DNA of 64,000 bases from JAVBLY01 sp031553035 (GCA_031553035.1 JAVBLY010000001.1:124001-188000), one strand, 5' to 3'; positions 1-10,077 are shown, counted from the stretch's first letter. Notes: generated by a model not told the origin, from the letters alone. Translations and numbers: made by a program.

Positions 1-453
1 GACGGAACAGTAAGCAACAACGGCACATATGATGGTGCAGGTAAGTTTGTCCAATGGCAGATACCGTCCATCGGCGTGGAGGATTCGGTTACTGTAAGTT
101 TCACGGTGGTAGTTAATGATGATGCAAGTGGTGTAACGATTCAGAATGTGGCTCTTGCCGAAATACTCGGGGATGACACTAATCCTCCTACAGACAGAGA
201 CCCCGGGAATAATACCAATGTTGTTACAAATAAAACCCCTGTAGTTCAAGGTGAAATAGAAAACCCACCTATCGATGATGGCGGCGGAAGTGTAATGGGT
301 GAAGATGCTGACCCAGTTCAGCAGAAAGTTCTGGGCGAAGAAGCTAAGACATCTGACACAACGAACTCAATGCCATATCTAATTATAATGCTTGTAGCTG
401 CCGCAGCAGTAATGGGAGCAATGATGTATAGAATGAGCAAAAAAGAACAATAA
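1..453 (+). CDS. C-terminal part of a cell-surface protein with a sorting-like tail (5' end outside window)
   Basis: The reading frame is open from base 1, so this is the end of a longer gene and any start near base 76 is internal. The visible 150 residues resemble a DUF11/isopeptide-type extracellular beta domain (a DSVTVSFTV strand, then an acidic proline-rich linker). The tail reads KVLGEEAKTSD, then a hydrophobic stretch of about 20 residues, then MSKKEQ. This is the layout of a cell-wall sorting signal (motif, membrane helix, basic tail), but without LPXTG. Nearly the same motif, KVLGEEAKTGD, ends the first half of the large protein at 1902-5015, so both are probably handled by the same anchoring enzyme. 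No sortase is visible in the window. The exact role is unknown; an adhesin or pilus subunit is an inference. Confidence 0.75.
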   Translation, partial: DGTVSNNGTYDGAGKFVQWQIPSIGVEDSVTVSFTVVVNDDASGVTIQNVALAEILGDDTNPPTDRDPGNNTNVVTNKTPVVQGEIENPPIDDGGGSVMGEDADPVQQKVLGEEAKTSDTTNSMPYLIIMLVAAAAVMGAMMYRMSKKEQ

Positions 454-483
454 AAAACATATACAAGCTTTATAGCAAATAAT

Positions 484-514
484 CATGAGCGCTGACGTTT
501 AGTCGGCGCTCATT
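484..514 (+). terminator. Rho-independent terminator after surface protein gene
   Basis: An inverted repeat pairs ATGAGCGC..GAC with GTC..GCGCTCAT around a GTTTA loop and is followed by TTGATTTTTGAT. It separates the surface protein from dpaL. Confidence 0.8.
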
Positions 515-594
515 GATTTTTGATATTTGTTGGTTGATAGCCTTGGGATGCCCATGTTAATATGAGATAAATATGAAGGAAAGAGAAGCTTTAA

Positions 595-1734
595 ATGAAC
601 GCGAATATCAAAAAAATAAAAATTCTGAAAGCCAGATCCTTACACGCAAATCTACCGTATTTCGTTACTGAAGCTGCCGCCGATGAAGCGTATGCTTTTC
701 ATAAGTCCCTTGTAGAATACAAAGAAACTCCTCTTGTTTCACAAGGTGCATTGGCCAAGAAGCTTGGCGTTGCGGGCATCTACACAAAGGACGAATCAAA
801 ACGTTTCGGTCTCAATGCCTTTAAAGCGTTGGGAGCTTCTTTTGCGATTTCAAAAATTCTTGAAAGTCCCGAAAATAAAGAGATAGAAGCATTTGTGACG
901 GCAACGGACGGCAATCACGGAAAAGGCGTGGCTTGGGCTTCAGAAAAAGTCGGCAAAAAGGCCTTTGTTTATATGCCGAAAGGCTCTGTTCGTAGCCGTG
1001 TAGATGCAGTTGCAGCTATTGGTGATACAGAAGTAGAAGTCACCGAATTGAATTATGCAGATGCAGTCAAACATGCCGCAAAATTCGCAGAGGATAACGG
1101 ATATATTCTGGTACAGGATACAGGCTTCGACGGATATGAGGACATACCGAATTATATTACCCAAGGCTACACTACCATGGTTAGGGAGAGTCTAAACCAG
1201 CTAAAAAATGCCGGTATAAATAAGCCGACTCATGTCTTTATACAAGCGGGAGTAGGCTCAGTTGCCGGAGCGGTGGCCGGTTATGTGGCGTCTGTTTTCG
1301 GTGAAGGCAGACCGATTGTAACAATTGTTGAGCCGACGGACGTGGGGTGCATCTTCGAATCCGCCAAGAAAGGTGATATTGCAGTTATCGACGGGATGGT
1401 CGAAACTGACATGGCCGGGCTTAACTGCGGCGAGCCCAATATTTTCACATGGCCGATACTTCGGGATTATGCAGATTTTTACGCCAAGTGTCAGGACTGG
1501 GTCACATGGCAGGGCATGAGAAGATATGCCGACCCTGTGGACCCGGACCCCAGAATTGTTTCCGGCGAATCAGGTGCTGTGAGCTTGGGACTGGTGGAAA
1601 ATTTACTTACCGATCCGGACCTGATCAAATACAAAGAAGAAATGAGACTGGATGGAGACTCGGTCATCCTTCTGTTCAACACCGAAGGAGACACTGACCC
1701 GGTTAATTATGAAAAAATCATATCAATGAAGTAA
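595..1734 (+). CDS. dpaL: Diaminopropionate ammonia-lyase
   Basis: This PLP-dependent enzyme (EC 4.3.1.15) cleaves 2,3-diaminopropionate, and often D-serine, to pyruvate and ammonia in the cytoplasm. The 379-residue length is close to the roughly 400 residues usual for the family. The fold type II lysine is K77 in FGLNAFKALGAS, at the position known for the E. coli enzyme. The ATDGNHGKG loop and a glycine-rich PLP-phosphate region (QAGVGSVAGAVAGY) are present. The start ATG follows an AAGGAAAGAG ribosome site. The gene stands alone between two terminators. In anaerobes it is commonly part of amino-acid fermentation or catabolism of the toxic diaminopropionate. Residues beyond the PLP lysine were not compared one by one. 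Confidence 0.93.
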   Translation: MNANIKKIKILKARSLHANLPYFVTEAAADEAYAFHKSLVEYKETPLVSQGALAKKLGVAGIYTKDESKRFGLNAFKALGASFAISKILESPENKEIEAFVTATDGNHGKGVAWASEKVGKKAFVYMPKGSVRSRVDAVAAIGDTEVEVTELNYADAVKHAAKFAEDNGYILVQDTGFDGYEDIPNYITQGYTTMVRESLNQLKNAGINKPTHVFIQAGVGSVAGAVAGYVASVFGEGRPIVTIVEPTDVGCIFESAKKGDIAVIDGMVETDMAGLNCGEPNIFTWPILRDYADFYAKCQDWVTWQGMRRYADPVDPDPRIVSGESGAVSLGLVENLLTDPDLIKYKEEMRLDGDSVILLFNTEGDTDPVNYEKIISMK

Positions 1735-1790
1735 TAAAAAGTATTTCTTTCACAAATATTTTTTCTATAAAAATCATTGAAATTTAAAGG

Positions 1791-1827
1791 GCGATATGGC
1801 AGAGATAAGCCAGTCGCTTTTTTTATT
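1791..1827 (+). terminator. Rho-independent terminator after dpaL
   Basis: GCGA.TGGC pairs with GCCA.TCGC and is followed by seven T residues. It ends the dpaL transcript about 60 bp downstream of the stop codon. Confidence 0.75.
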
Positions 1828-1901
1828 GCATAAAACGATTGCAAAAATGGAAAATAATGGTAATCTAAAAGAAAAATGGGAATATATGGAAGGAATGCGA
1901 G

Positions 1902-4900
1902 ATGAAAAGTGTAAAAAAGATATTTGTGATTTATCCTCTGGTAGTAATGCTGATTTTAGGAGGGATGTTTGCAGCTAATGGGGATTTTTTATATGCAGCG
2001 GTGTCTTTTGACGTTAGTCAGAGCACCCGCTGGGTCCAGGGTCAGAATATCAACAGTGGTATGAGGATCAAAACCAAAAGTGGAACAATAGCATACTGCC
2101 TCAGTCAGGGACGCTCGAGGCCGAGCGGTTCCTACTCGGATAAGATGACGTTGTCATCGAAACTCAAAGCAGTTCTTTATTACGGATATCCGAACAACAA
2201 AAAATTCGGCTCAATATCACTGACTGCGGATCAGGCCAGGTGCGCAACTCAACTTGCTGTCTGGGCTCATGATACCAGCGGTAAGGGCAATCAGATCGAC
2301 CTCGACAAACTGCATGGTGCATATGATAAAGCTCCGGCAGGCGATAACGTTCTCAAGGCCGCAAAATGGCTTTATAAGAAAGCCGCTTCGGGCTATGATG
2401 CGCCGCCTAAGCCGACATTCCAAACTCCTACGATATCTAAACCATCTAACAGCACGCCTCAATATTTTAACAATGCATATGTTAGGATCGGTCCATATAG
2501 ATTTACAACCACGAGCAACAGCTATACGTCGGATAACAAAGTCTCTGTCGATCTCAAAGGTGCACCGGCGGGCACAAAGCTGGGAAACGGCACTGGTAGT
2601 TTTATTTCGATACCATCAGCAGGATCTGATTTTTATCTGTATATACCGTCTTCCAATTTGGGTAAAAAAGGCAGTGGGAAGTTCAGCATGAGCGTTTCAT
2701 ATAAGTATAAATTTGAAAAGACACCTTCGTTCAGCGCATACAAAAAGTCAAATACTCAGGATGTTGCCATATCGATAAAGAAGGAATATACAAGCGGGAG
2801 CAAGAGTGTAAGCGCAATCGGTAATTTTGAATGGACAGTAGGCAAACTGAGAAAAGTGAATTCAGCTGATAAAGAGAAAGTCATAGCGGACACAGAGTTC
2901 GATCTGTATTATGATCCCACACCGACCAATACCGGCAACGATGACTGGAAATTCATCCGAAAAATGAAAACCGATGCGAGCGGAATCATCAATATCCCAG
3001 GCTTAGGCATCGGCACATACAAACTTGTAGAAACTAAACCGAATTCGGATTATGCCTTCAATAAAGAATTCGGCGGTTCGGATGAAATGATCTTCAAGAT
3101 CACAGATGTCAGCAAAGAACAGATCCAGGTCATGACCAACGAGCTCATTAATGTATCCTGTCAGGTAGACAAAGATACTATTAAGAAAACATCTGCTGCC
3201 TACAGGTCGCTACCGGATCAGGAAGGATTCGACAATGTTGGAAATGAGGCATACAGATATCATGTAGATTATCGCTCAACTTCCAATGTATTTGCTGACG
3301 AATTTACCTTGGATGATCCTCTGGAGGGCGTGAGCGCGGGACAGATAAGAGTATCTGAACTTTGGACACCTGTGAGCTACGGCGATTATGACGGCAAAAT
3401 GAATATCTGGTACAAGACAAACATGACAGATGATAATGTGGATTATTCAGATGCAAGTGCCATGTCATCAAACCCTTCAAATCCCAATAATATGAATAGT
3501 TATCCTGTTAAGAAAAATACAGGATATAAGCTTTGGAAAAAAGATACAGGTACTACAGCTAGGGTCCACCTGAGTATAGCAGACCTTAATCTTGATGAAG
3601 ACGAGTATATAACGGCTATCAGACTGGAACACGGCCGGGTGGAGCGAGGTTTCACCACGAGAAATACAGCATATGATTCCATGAATGACGATAGCATTGA
3701 AGATTGGACGCCTAAACAAACAGACCACTATTATTCTAAGGGAGGGGCAGAAGCGACAGGACTTAAACCACTTACATATCTGGTAACCTGTCCGAAGCCG
3801 TTGACGCCGCCAGCGGTAATCGATAATTCGGCTAATGCATTTATCGCGAGAAATATTGATTTGACGGATGATGATTTAGATAAAGTATCTACGGAAGTAA
3901 TCAATACGTTCAAGGAGAATCCAGTGAATGAAGAGTACAATGAACCTCCCTGCGGAGGCGAGGATGAGTATCCGCCCGGTGAATTTGAGGAACCGAAAGA
4001 AACAGAGAAAGTATTGGGCGAAGAAGCAAAGACCGGCGATGCATTCAGGCTGAGTATCATATTGATCTTTATGGTCGGTGCGGGAATAGTTGTTTTTGCC
4101 TTGAAAAAGAGAAACAAAATAAAAATGCTGTCACTGCTGCTTGCAGGAATGTTGATCGCCGGAACTGCCGCTTCTTTTGACAATGCTTACGCATCCGGCT
4201 ATCCCATGTCAGACAGTTTTACTAAAAACGGCATGGAATATTCATTGGCTACCGCATCAAAGGTTGAACCGGCAGCAAATGAAACTATCTATAACGTCGA
4301 GTATCATGTGGATCAGAATGTGAATAAGAAAATAATTGATAATGTAGATCAGTATCAAATACTTCCCCAAAAGGTCGAAGTTAGCATCCGCGAATACAAT
4401 GGGAAGATAATGCTCGCAAACAAGAATATTAAACCGATTTATTTAAAGAAACAAGTGCAGATCGACAAAATTGAAGTCATAGAAAACCTTGATGCTGAGG
4501 ATGTTAGTGAGTTACCGGATTCAAAGGTCTATACAGTAAGATCCGACAAAGCTATAGGCGGCACAGAAGAAAAGGAACTGAAGCGTGCAGGAGTTTCATT
4601 AAAAGTATCGGACATGGATGATGACGGTGTCCCGATCAAATGGAATGCAACTATAGTATACCGTGGTCTGGAATCATATTTGGAAAAATACCAGTATAAT
4701 GTAAAAGCTACATATTCAGGAATGGTCAGCGCCAGTGCAAAACAGGTCGATGCCACTGCCCCTGTCATCGAAAAAGATTACAATGATCTCACTTACGAGG
4801 AAGCTAGAGAACGAAATGAAGAGCTGGCAAAAGAAAAGTATTTAGAGTTTAAAGGCGATGGGTCTTCTGCCTCTTCTCATAAGGCCGTGCCGGAAGCAGA

Positions 4901-5015
4901 CGGCTGGCAAACATCCGATTTTATAAAATTTCTGGGATTGATCCTTGCACTGGCTGTTATAAGTTTTATCACATATATGATCCTTACAAGGAACCGGCAA
5001 AAAAGAATAGGATAA
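1902..5015 (+). CDS. Thioester-domain adhesin fused in frame to a second secreted protein
   Basis: This 1037-residue surface protein has a signal peptide at residues 1-33. A thioester domain follows, with the pair Cys66 (AYCLSQG) and Gln117 (TQLAVW), which form the internal thioester used for covalent host or surface binding in this family. Around residues 320-410 there is a SpaA/Cna-B-like beta domain ending in GTYKLVETKP, then a VaFE-like repeat region. At about 700-713 the motif KVLGEEAKTGD is followed by a membrane helix and KKRNK, a complete sorting-type ending. The frame continues instead of stopping. M742 (base 4125) begins a second signal-peptide-like segment (LSLLLAGMLIAGTAASF, then AYASG) and a roughly 295-residue extracellular domain that ends in its own membrane helix and RNRQKRIG. 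No good ribosome site precedes M742. Either two genes have fused, or this is a natural polyprotein cut by signal peptidase and a sortase-like enzyme. Confidence 0.85.
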   Translation: MKSVKKIFVIYPLVVMLILGGMFAANGDFLYAAVSFDVSQSTRWVQGQNINSGMRIKTKSGTIAYCLSQGRSRPSGSYSDKMTLSSKLKAVLYYGYPNNKKFGSISLTADQARCATQLAVWAHDTSGKGNQIDLDKLHGAYDKAPAGDNVLKAAKWLYKKAASGYDAPPKPTFQTPTISKPSNSTPQYFNNAYVRIGPYRFTTTSNSYTSDNKVSVDLKGAPAGTKLGNGTGSFISIPSAGSDFYLYIPSSNLGKKGSGKFSMSVSYKYKFEKTPSFSAYKKSNTQDVAISIKKEYTSGSKSVSAIGNFEWTVGKLRKVNSADKEKVIADTEFDLYYDPTPTNTGNDDWKFIRKMKTDASGIINIPGLGIGTYKLVETKPNSDYAFNKEFGGSDEMIFKITDVSKEQIQVMTNELINVSCQVDKDTIKKTSAAYRSLPDQEGFDNVGNEAYRYHVDYRSTSNVFADEFTLDDPLEGVSAGQIRVSELWTPVSYGDYDGKMNIWYKTNMTDDNVDYSDASAMSSNPSNPNNMNSYPVKKNTGYKLWKKDTGTTARVHLSIADLNLDEDEYITAIRLEHGRVERGFTTRNTAYDSMNDDSIEDWTPKQTDHYYSKGGAEATGLKPLTYLVTCPKPLTPPAVIDNSANAFIARNIDLTDDDLDKVSTEVINTFKENPVNEEYNEPPCGGEDEYPPGEFEEPKETEKVLGEEAKTGDAFRLSIILIFMVGAGIVVFALKKRNKIKMLSLLLAGMLIAGTAASFDNAYASGYPMSDSFTKNGMEYSLATASKVEPAANETIYNVEYHVDQNVNKKIIDNVDQYQILPQKVEVSIREYNGKIMLANKNIKPIYLKKQVQIDKIEVIENLDAEDVSELPDSKVYTVRSDKAIGGTEEKELKRAGVSLKVSDMDDDGVPIKWNATIVYRGLESYLEKYQYNVKATYSGMVSASAKQVDATAPVIEKDYNDLTYEEARERNEELAKEKYLEFKGDGSSASSHKAVPEADGWQTSDFIKFLGLILALAVISFITYMILTRNRQKRIG

Positions 5016-5160
5016 TTAAAACAACTGAATAAAAACCGCTCTGATCCGCTGAAAACTGTGATAGTTTTGCTATCCATCAACGGATTATTGTGTTAAAATA
5101 TAGGATAATCTAAATAATTTCTAGTACCGAATCTATTTTATATATATGAAAGGATTACAA

Positions 5161-6669
5161 ATGGCATACTATTTTGACGAACCATCTAGAACATTCAGTG
5201 AGTATCTTTTGGTACCGGGCTATTCCTCTAAGGAATGCACTGCGGAGAACGTAGACCTTAAAGTACCGGTTTTGAAATACAAAAAAGGTGAGGAGTCACC
5301 ATTAAATCTTAATATCCCGCTGGTATCAGCTGTGATGCAGGCGGTTTCCGATGATCGCATGGCAGTTGCATTAGCAAGAGAAGGCGGACTTTCTTTTATC
5401 TACGGTTCACAGACTATTAAGGATCAGGCTGAGATGGTCAAAAGAGTTAAGGATTACAAAGCCGGGTTCGTCAGATCGGACACCAACATAAGTCCCGATC
5501 AGACACTTTCCGACATCGTTACACTAAAAGAAAAAAGCGGTCACTCCACCACAGCTGTAACAGAAGACGGAACAGCAAGCGGGAAGGTCGTAGGGATTGT
5601 AACAAGCAGGGATTACAGGGTAAGCAGGATGTCTCCCGACACTAAAATAAGCGAATTCATGACACCCTTTTCCGAGTTGGTGTTTGGCGAAGAAGGTATA
5701 AGTTTGTCAAAAGCCAACGATATTCTCTGGGACAATAAGCTCAATGCACTGCCCATCATAGACAAGAATCAGAGACTTGTTGCCTTTGTTTTCAGAAAGG
5801 ATTATGACAGTCATAAGGCAAATCCTAACGAACTTCTGGACAGCCAGAAAAGATATATAGTAGGTGCCGGAGTCAACACAAAGGATTACCGGGAAAGAAT
5901 ACCTGCCCTTGTTGACCAGAGCGTTGATGTACTTTGTATCGATTCTTCCGAAGGCTACACAGAATGGCAAAAGGATACCATCGACTACGTGAGAAAAAAC
6001 TACGGAGATGAAGTGAAGATCGGCGCCGGCAATGTAGTGGACAGAGAAGGGTTCCGTTTCCTCGTTGAATCAGGGGCGGACTTTGTCAAGGTTGGCATCG
6101 GCGGAGGATCCATCTGCATAACCAGAGAGCAAAAGGGTATCGGTCGCGGACAGGCCTCTGCTTTGATCGAAGTTGCTGACGAAAGAAATAAATATTTTGA
6201 AGAAACAGGAATATACATTCCCCTCTGTTCCGACGGCGGTATAGTATATGACTATCATATGACAGTTGGGCTGGCTATGGGAGCGGACTTTCTCATGCTT
6301 GGAAGATACTTTGCCCGGTTCGACGAGAGTCCTTCCGCTAAATTGAACGTCAACGGATCGTATGTCAAGGAATACTGGGGCGAAGGATCAAACAGAGCCC
6401 GTAACTGGCAGCGATATGACATGGGCGGAGATGAAGATCTCAGCTTTGAAGAAGGCGTAGATTCATATGTTCCGTATGCCGGAAGCCTCAAGGATAACGT
6501 AGCTCAGTCCCTGGGCAAGGTCAAGTCCACCATGTGTAACTGCGGGGTTCTTAATATCCCTGAGCTTCAGGAAAAGACGAAGCTTACCGTTGTTTCCGCA
6601 ACCAGCATAGTAGAAGGCGGAGCACACGATGTCATCCTAAAAGATCAGAATACTAATGTAGGAAGATAA
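5161..6669 (+). CDS. guaB: IMP dehydrogenase, Tritrichomonas-like type
   Basis: Oxidises IMP to XMP with NAD+, the committed step to GMP, in the cytoplasm. The start at 5161 is preferred over the ATG at 5146: AAGG at 5150-5153 is then 7 bp away, and the product begins MAYYFDEP like the Tritrichomonas foetus enzyme (MAKYY...). With this start the catalytic cysteine in [18 protein letters not shown] is residue 319, the number known for the T. foetus protein. CBS domains occupy roughly residues 100-220 ([18 protein letters not shown]). The closing stretches [14 protein letters not shown] and STMCNCG also match that enzyme as I recall it. The common bacterial form has GPGSICTTR at the active site, so this is the unusual subfamily shared between some bacteria and protists. 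guaA lies 3.7 kb downstream, with an ABC exporter between. Confidence 0.95.
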   Translation: MAYYFDEPSRTFSEYLLVPGYSSKECTAENVDLKVPVLKYKKGEESPLNLNIPLVSAVMQAVSDDRMAVALAREGGLSFIYGSQTIKDQAEMVKRVKDYKAGFVRSDTNISPDQTLSDIVTLKEKSGHSTTAVTEDGTASGKVVGIVTSRDYRVSRMSPDTKISEFMTPFSELVFGEEGISLSKANDILWDNKLNALPIIDKNQRLVAFVFRKDYDSHKANPNELLDSQKRYIVGAGVNTKDYRERIPALVDQSVDVLCIDSSEGYTEWQKDTIDYVRKNYGDEVKIGAGNVVDREGFRFLVESGADFVKVGIGGGSICITREQKGIGRGQASALIEVADERNKYFEETGIYIPLCSDGGIVYDYHMTVGLAMGADFLMLGRYFARFDESPSAKLNVNGSYVKEYWGEGSNRARNWQRYDMGGDEDLSFEEGVDSYVPYAGSLKDNVAQSLGKVKSTMCNCGVLNIPELQEKTKLTVVSATSIVEGGAHDVILKDQNTNVGR

Positions 6670-6705
6670 AACTCAAAATAAACCAGATAAACCAGAATTA
6701 TATGA

Positions 6706-6732
6706 AAGGACGGGAATTCCCCGTTCTTTTTA
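6706..6732 (+). terminator. Terminator after guaB
   Basis: GGACGGG pairs with the following CCCGTTC around AATTC and is followed by TTTTTATATT. Confidence 0.75.
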
Positions 6733-6867
6733 TATTAGGATCATAGGCACTCAAGAATTGAATATGATTTTAATATGTTTCTAATGGGATCCAAACTGAA
6801 AACTCATAGAAGATGTATATCATGGCATAGAAAGCAACATAAAGAAAAATGACCGAAAGGAATTAAT

Positions 6868-9207
6868 ATGTTATCACGTATTTTAAAAAAAGAGTTTGGG
6901 AAAAAGAAAGCTATTAATATGACAGTTTTTCTTTTCATACTCCTTTCCTCATTATTGATATCCGGAGCCGCAAATACGATTTATACACTTGCGGGCTCAA
7001 TGGACAATTTTTTTGACAGATCTCAGACACCCGATTTTATTCAGTCTCATGTAGGTGCTCTGGATCAAAAAAAAATCGATGATTTTGCAGAGAATAACAA
7101 GCTTGTCAGTAAACAGCAGACCATGGAGATGATCACCATCGACGGTGCAACTTTGTATCTGGGCAGTGGTGATAAATCAGAAGCCGAAAGCGCAATGGAT
7201 GTGAGTTTCGTAAGGCAGAATGAAAGGTTTGATTTTATTCTTGATATGAATAATGATCCGGTTCAGGTCGGAAAAGGGGAAATAGCACTTCCTATCTACT
7301 ACAAAGATAACAGAGATATAGTGGTTGGCGACAAAGTTTGGGTCAACACAGGTGACTACAAAAAAGAGTTCGTCATCTCGGATTTCACAAGGGATGCCCA
7401 GATGAACCCTTCGCTTATAAACTCAAAGAGAGTCGTGGTTAATGAGGCTGATTTTTCCGATGTTAGAAAACACATAACCACAAGTGAGTATTTGGTAGAG
7501 TTTACCCTCAAAGACCCGGGCAGTATCAGGGATTTTACCAATCAGTATGTGGATGCAGGTCTTCCGGCAGGAGGATTCACCATCGATCAGACCATACTGA
7601 AACTTTTCAATGCGTTATCCGATGTCATGGTAGCAGCCATAATAATATTTATCAGCTTCCTTCTGATGACTATCGCTTTATTATGTCTCAGATTCACAAT
7701 TCTGGGAGCAATAGAAGAAGAGTACAGAGAAATCGGCGTAATGAAGGCCATTGGCATGAAGCTTAAGGATATCCGCAGGCTTTATATGGTCAAATATATA
7801 ATAATAAGTTTGGTCGCCTGCCTCTTAGGGTACATTCTGTCAATCTTTTCCGTCGATCTTTTCATCCGGAACATAACATTATATATGGGGGAAAAACCAG
7901 TATCGATTGTGGATTATATCATACCCATCCTTGGAGCAGCTTTCATATTCGGTCTCGTAATGCTGAGTTGCCGCATCATACTTAGAAGGTTTAAGAAAAT
8001 CAGTTCAGTCGAAGCCATCCGTTCGGGTCGCCGATCGGACGGTGGCAAAGCCCACACAAGAATCAGAGTAAGAAAAACCGGAATAGGAAATATGAATATT
8101 TTTCTGGGACTGAGAGATGTAATTGTGAGATTTAGATCATATATTCTGCTTCTTTTCGTATTCATAATCTGCACTTTTATTATGGTGCTTCCTATGAACT
8201 TTATGACTACAGTAAATGCACCGGATTTTGTTTCCTATATGGGTGCGGCCAAATGCGATATCAGGATCGATCTTCAGAAAACAGACGATATAGAACAGCG
8301 CTATGATGATATGGCTGATGCACTTGAAAAAGACAAAGATATAAAGAAATTTTCACCTTTCATCGCATGTAACTACAAGATACTTAACGAAGACGGACTC
8401 TATGAAAATATGACGGTGGAAAGCGGTGACTTTGATGAATTCCCCATAAAATACGTCTACGGTAGGGCTCCTCTGAAAGATTCGGAGATTTCACTGTCAT
8501 ATGCCAAAGCAACTGATCTTGATAAATCGGTGGGAGATACTGTGATCATGATATATAAAGGCGAGGAGCGGGTACTGAAGATCAGCGGCATCTATCAGGA
8601 TATAACCAACGGAGGCAAGACGGCTAAAGCAGCTCTTCCATATGACGCAGACAGCGTCCTCTGGTATACGGCATACGTAGATTTTAATAGCGGTGCAAGC
8701 AAAGTTCAGAAGATTGAATATCTTACTGAAGAGATGTCTCCTGCAAAGGTTACAGATACCCAAGATTATCTGTCTCAGACTTTGGGAGGAATGATTGACA
8801 GGCTGACAGAGATAACTGTTTTGGCATCAGCAATTGCCATGTTCATAGTCATGCTCATAACAGCATTGTTTTTCAACATGCTCATAACAAAGGACTCTGG
8901 CGACATAGCTATCCTAAACAGTCTTGGCTATTCATTCAGAGATATTAGACACCAGTATCTGTGCCGGGCAATATTTACAGGCATAATCGGTATCACTCTG
9001 GGGATTATTGGAACTATGACATTGGGAACCGGTCTGGTGGGCTTTGCCGGAAGTTTCATGGGCATAGCATCGTTCAAATTTATTGTAAATCCGGTGCTGA
9101 TCTATGTGATCGCCCCAGTTTTACTGATCGTCACAGTGTTGGTCACAATGCTGTTTGTCACCCGTATTATAAATAACAAGTTTTCCATAAGAAATATAGT
9201 TGAGTAG
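6868..9207 (+). CDS. ABC transporter permease, FtsX/MacB type with two FtsX domains
   Basis: A 779-residue membrane protein. One helix lies near residues 20-40, followed by a large extracytoplasmic region to about 245. A three-helix FtsX domain spans roughly 250-370 (EEEYREIGVMKAIGMKLKDIRRLY), then a helix at about 425-445, a second extracytoplasmic region, and a final FtsX domain at about 650-770 (DIAILNSLGYSFRDIRHQY). This duplicated layout is usual for single-chain permeases of the lipoprotein/peptide exporter group. The partner ATPase begins 13 bp after the stop. Substrate is unknown; families of this kind move antimicrobial peptides or lipids, or work mechanically in the envelope. The start is an ATG 7-8 bp after GAAAGGA. 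Confidence 0.88.
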   Translation: MLSRILKKEFGKKKAINMTVFLFILLSSLLISGAANTIYTLAGSMDNFFDRSQTPDFIQSHVGALDQKKIDDFAENNKLVSKQQTMEMITIDGATLYLGSGDKSEAESAMDVSFVRQNERFDFILDMNNDPVQVGKGEIALPIYYKDNRDIVVGDKVWVNTGDYKKEFVISDFTRDAQMNPSLINSKRVVVNEADFSDVRKHITTSEYLVEFTLKDPGSIRDFTNQYVDAGLPAGGFTIDQTILKLFNALSDVMVAAIIIFISFLLMTIALLCLRFTILGAIEEEYREIGVMKAIGMKLKDIRRLYMVKYIIISLVACLLGYILSIFSVDLFIRNITLYMGEKPVSIVDYIIPILGAAFIFGLVMLSCRIILRRFKKISSVEAIRSGRRSDGGKAHTRIRVRKTGIGNMNIFLGLRDVIVRFRSYILLLFVFIICTFIMVLPMNFMTTVNAPDFVSYMGAAKCDIRIDLQKTDDIEQRYDDMADALEKDKDIKKFSPFIACNYKILNEDGLYENMTVESGDFDEFPIKYVYGRAPLKDSEISLSYAKATDLDKSVGDTVIMIYKGEERVLKISGIYQDITNGGKTAKAALPYDADSVLWYTAYVDFNSGASKVQKIEYLTEEMSPAKVTDTQDYLSQTLGGMIDRLTEITVLASAIAMFIVMLITALFFNMLITKDSGDIAILNSLGYSFRDIRHQYLCRAIFTGIIGITLGIIGTMTLGTGLVGFAGSFMGIASFKFIVNPVLIYVIAPVLLIVTVLVTMLFVTRIINNKFSIRNIVE

Positions 9208-9219
9208 AGGAGTATTGAA

Positions 9220-9987
9220 ATGAAAAATATTTTAGAATGCATAGGCTTAGTCAAAGATTACAAGACAGGCAAAGATCAGAGTCAGCGGATACTCCATGGC
9301 ATCGATATAGCTATAAACGAAGGGGAGCTGGTTTCCATCATGGGACCTTCCGGCTCAGGTAAATCCACATTCCTTTACAATATCAGCGGGATGGATCAGC
9401 CGACTTCCGGCCAGGTTATTAGGGAAGGCAAGGATCTCACGCAGATGAAGGAAGAGGATCTCGCAAAGATCAGGCTTACCGAAATAGGATTTGTCTTCCA
9501 GCAGAGCAACCTTCTTCGAAATCTTGATCTTCTTGATAACATCATCGTCGGTTCATACCACAGAAAAGGCATTGACAGAAGCGATCTGATGAACAGAGCC
9601 CGTGAGCTCATGGAAAAAACAGGTGTCTCAGACCTGGCAGGAAACGACGTGACTCAGGCCTCAGGCGGACAACTCCAGAGGGTCGCTATATGCAGAGCGC
9701 TCATTAATGATCCCAAAATAGTATTCGGAGACGAGCCTACCGGCGCGCTGAATTCAAAATCAACCAATGAGATCCTGAATATCTTCGAAACTATTAATCG
9801 CGAAGGAACGACAGTTATTATAGCCACCCACGATGTTCATGTGTCAGCCAGATCGGAAAGAGTGTTATTCATGTTTGACGGCAAGATCACGGGGGACATA
9901 AACATTGGAAAATACGATAGTACAAAAGATGATCTTAAGAAGCGAGAAGAAGAACTTTCTTCCTGGCTGGCAGAGAGAGGTTTTTGA
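9220..9987 (+). CDS. ABC transporter ATP-binding protein, LolD/MacB family
   Basis: A 255-residue nucleotide-binding subunit for the permease just upstream, with which it forms a two-gene operon (13-bp gap). Walker A is GPSGSGKST (about residues 42-50), the Q-loop is VFQQSNLL, the signature is the variant ASGGQLQR in place of LSGGQ, Walker B is IVFGDEPTGALNS, and the H-loop is IATHDVH. The C-terminus is slightly longer than the core fold and ends in charged residues. It powers export or mechanical work at the membrane; substrate unknown. Confidence 0.92.
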   Translation: MKNILECIGLVKDYKTGKDQSQRILHGIDIAINEGELVSIMGPSGSGKSTFLYNISGMDQPTSGQVIREGKDLTQMKEEDLAKIRLTEIGFVFQQSNLLRNLDLLDNIIVGSYHRKGIDRSDLMNRARELMEKTGVSDLAGNDVTQASGGQLQRVAICRALINDPKIVFGDEPTGALNSKSTNEILNIFETINREGTTVIIATHDVHVSARSERVLFMFDGKITGDINIGKYDSTKDDLKKREEELSSWLAERGF

Positions 9988-10077
9988 GAAAGTCAGTCTG
10001 TAATTGATAATTACCTTCGAATGCTGTAAAATAAAATGCATGACAAATCCATATTCTAAAATTTCGGAGGTTGACCT

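Noticed and set aside
940..1164. Open frames on the opposite strand or shifted frames inside dpaL, guaB, clpC, kinases and other large genes
   Set aside because: They lack ribosome sites and recognisable families and lie wholly within well-supported genes.
5030..5145. Guanine/purine riboswitch before guaB
   Set aside because: A hairpin with GATAG/CTATC is visible, but neither the three-way-junction core of purine riboswitches nor a terminator could be recognised.
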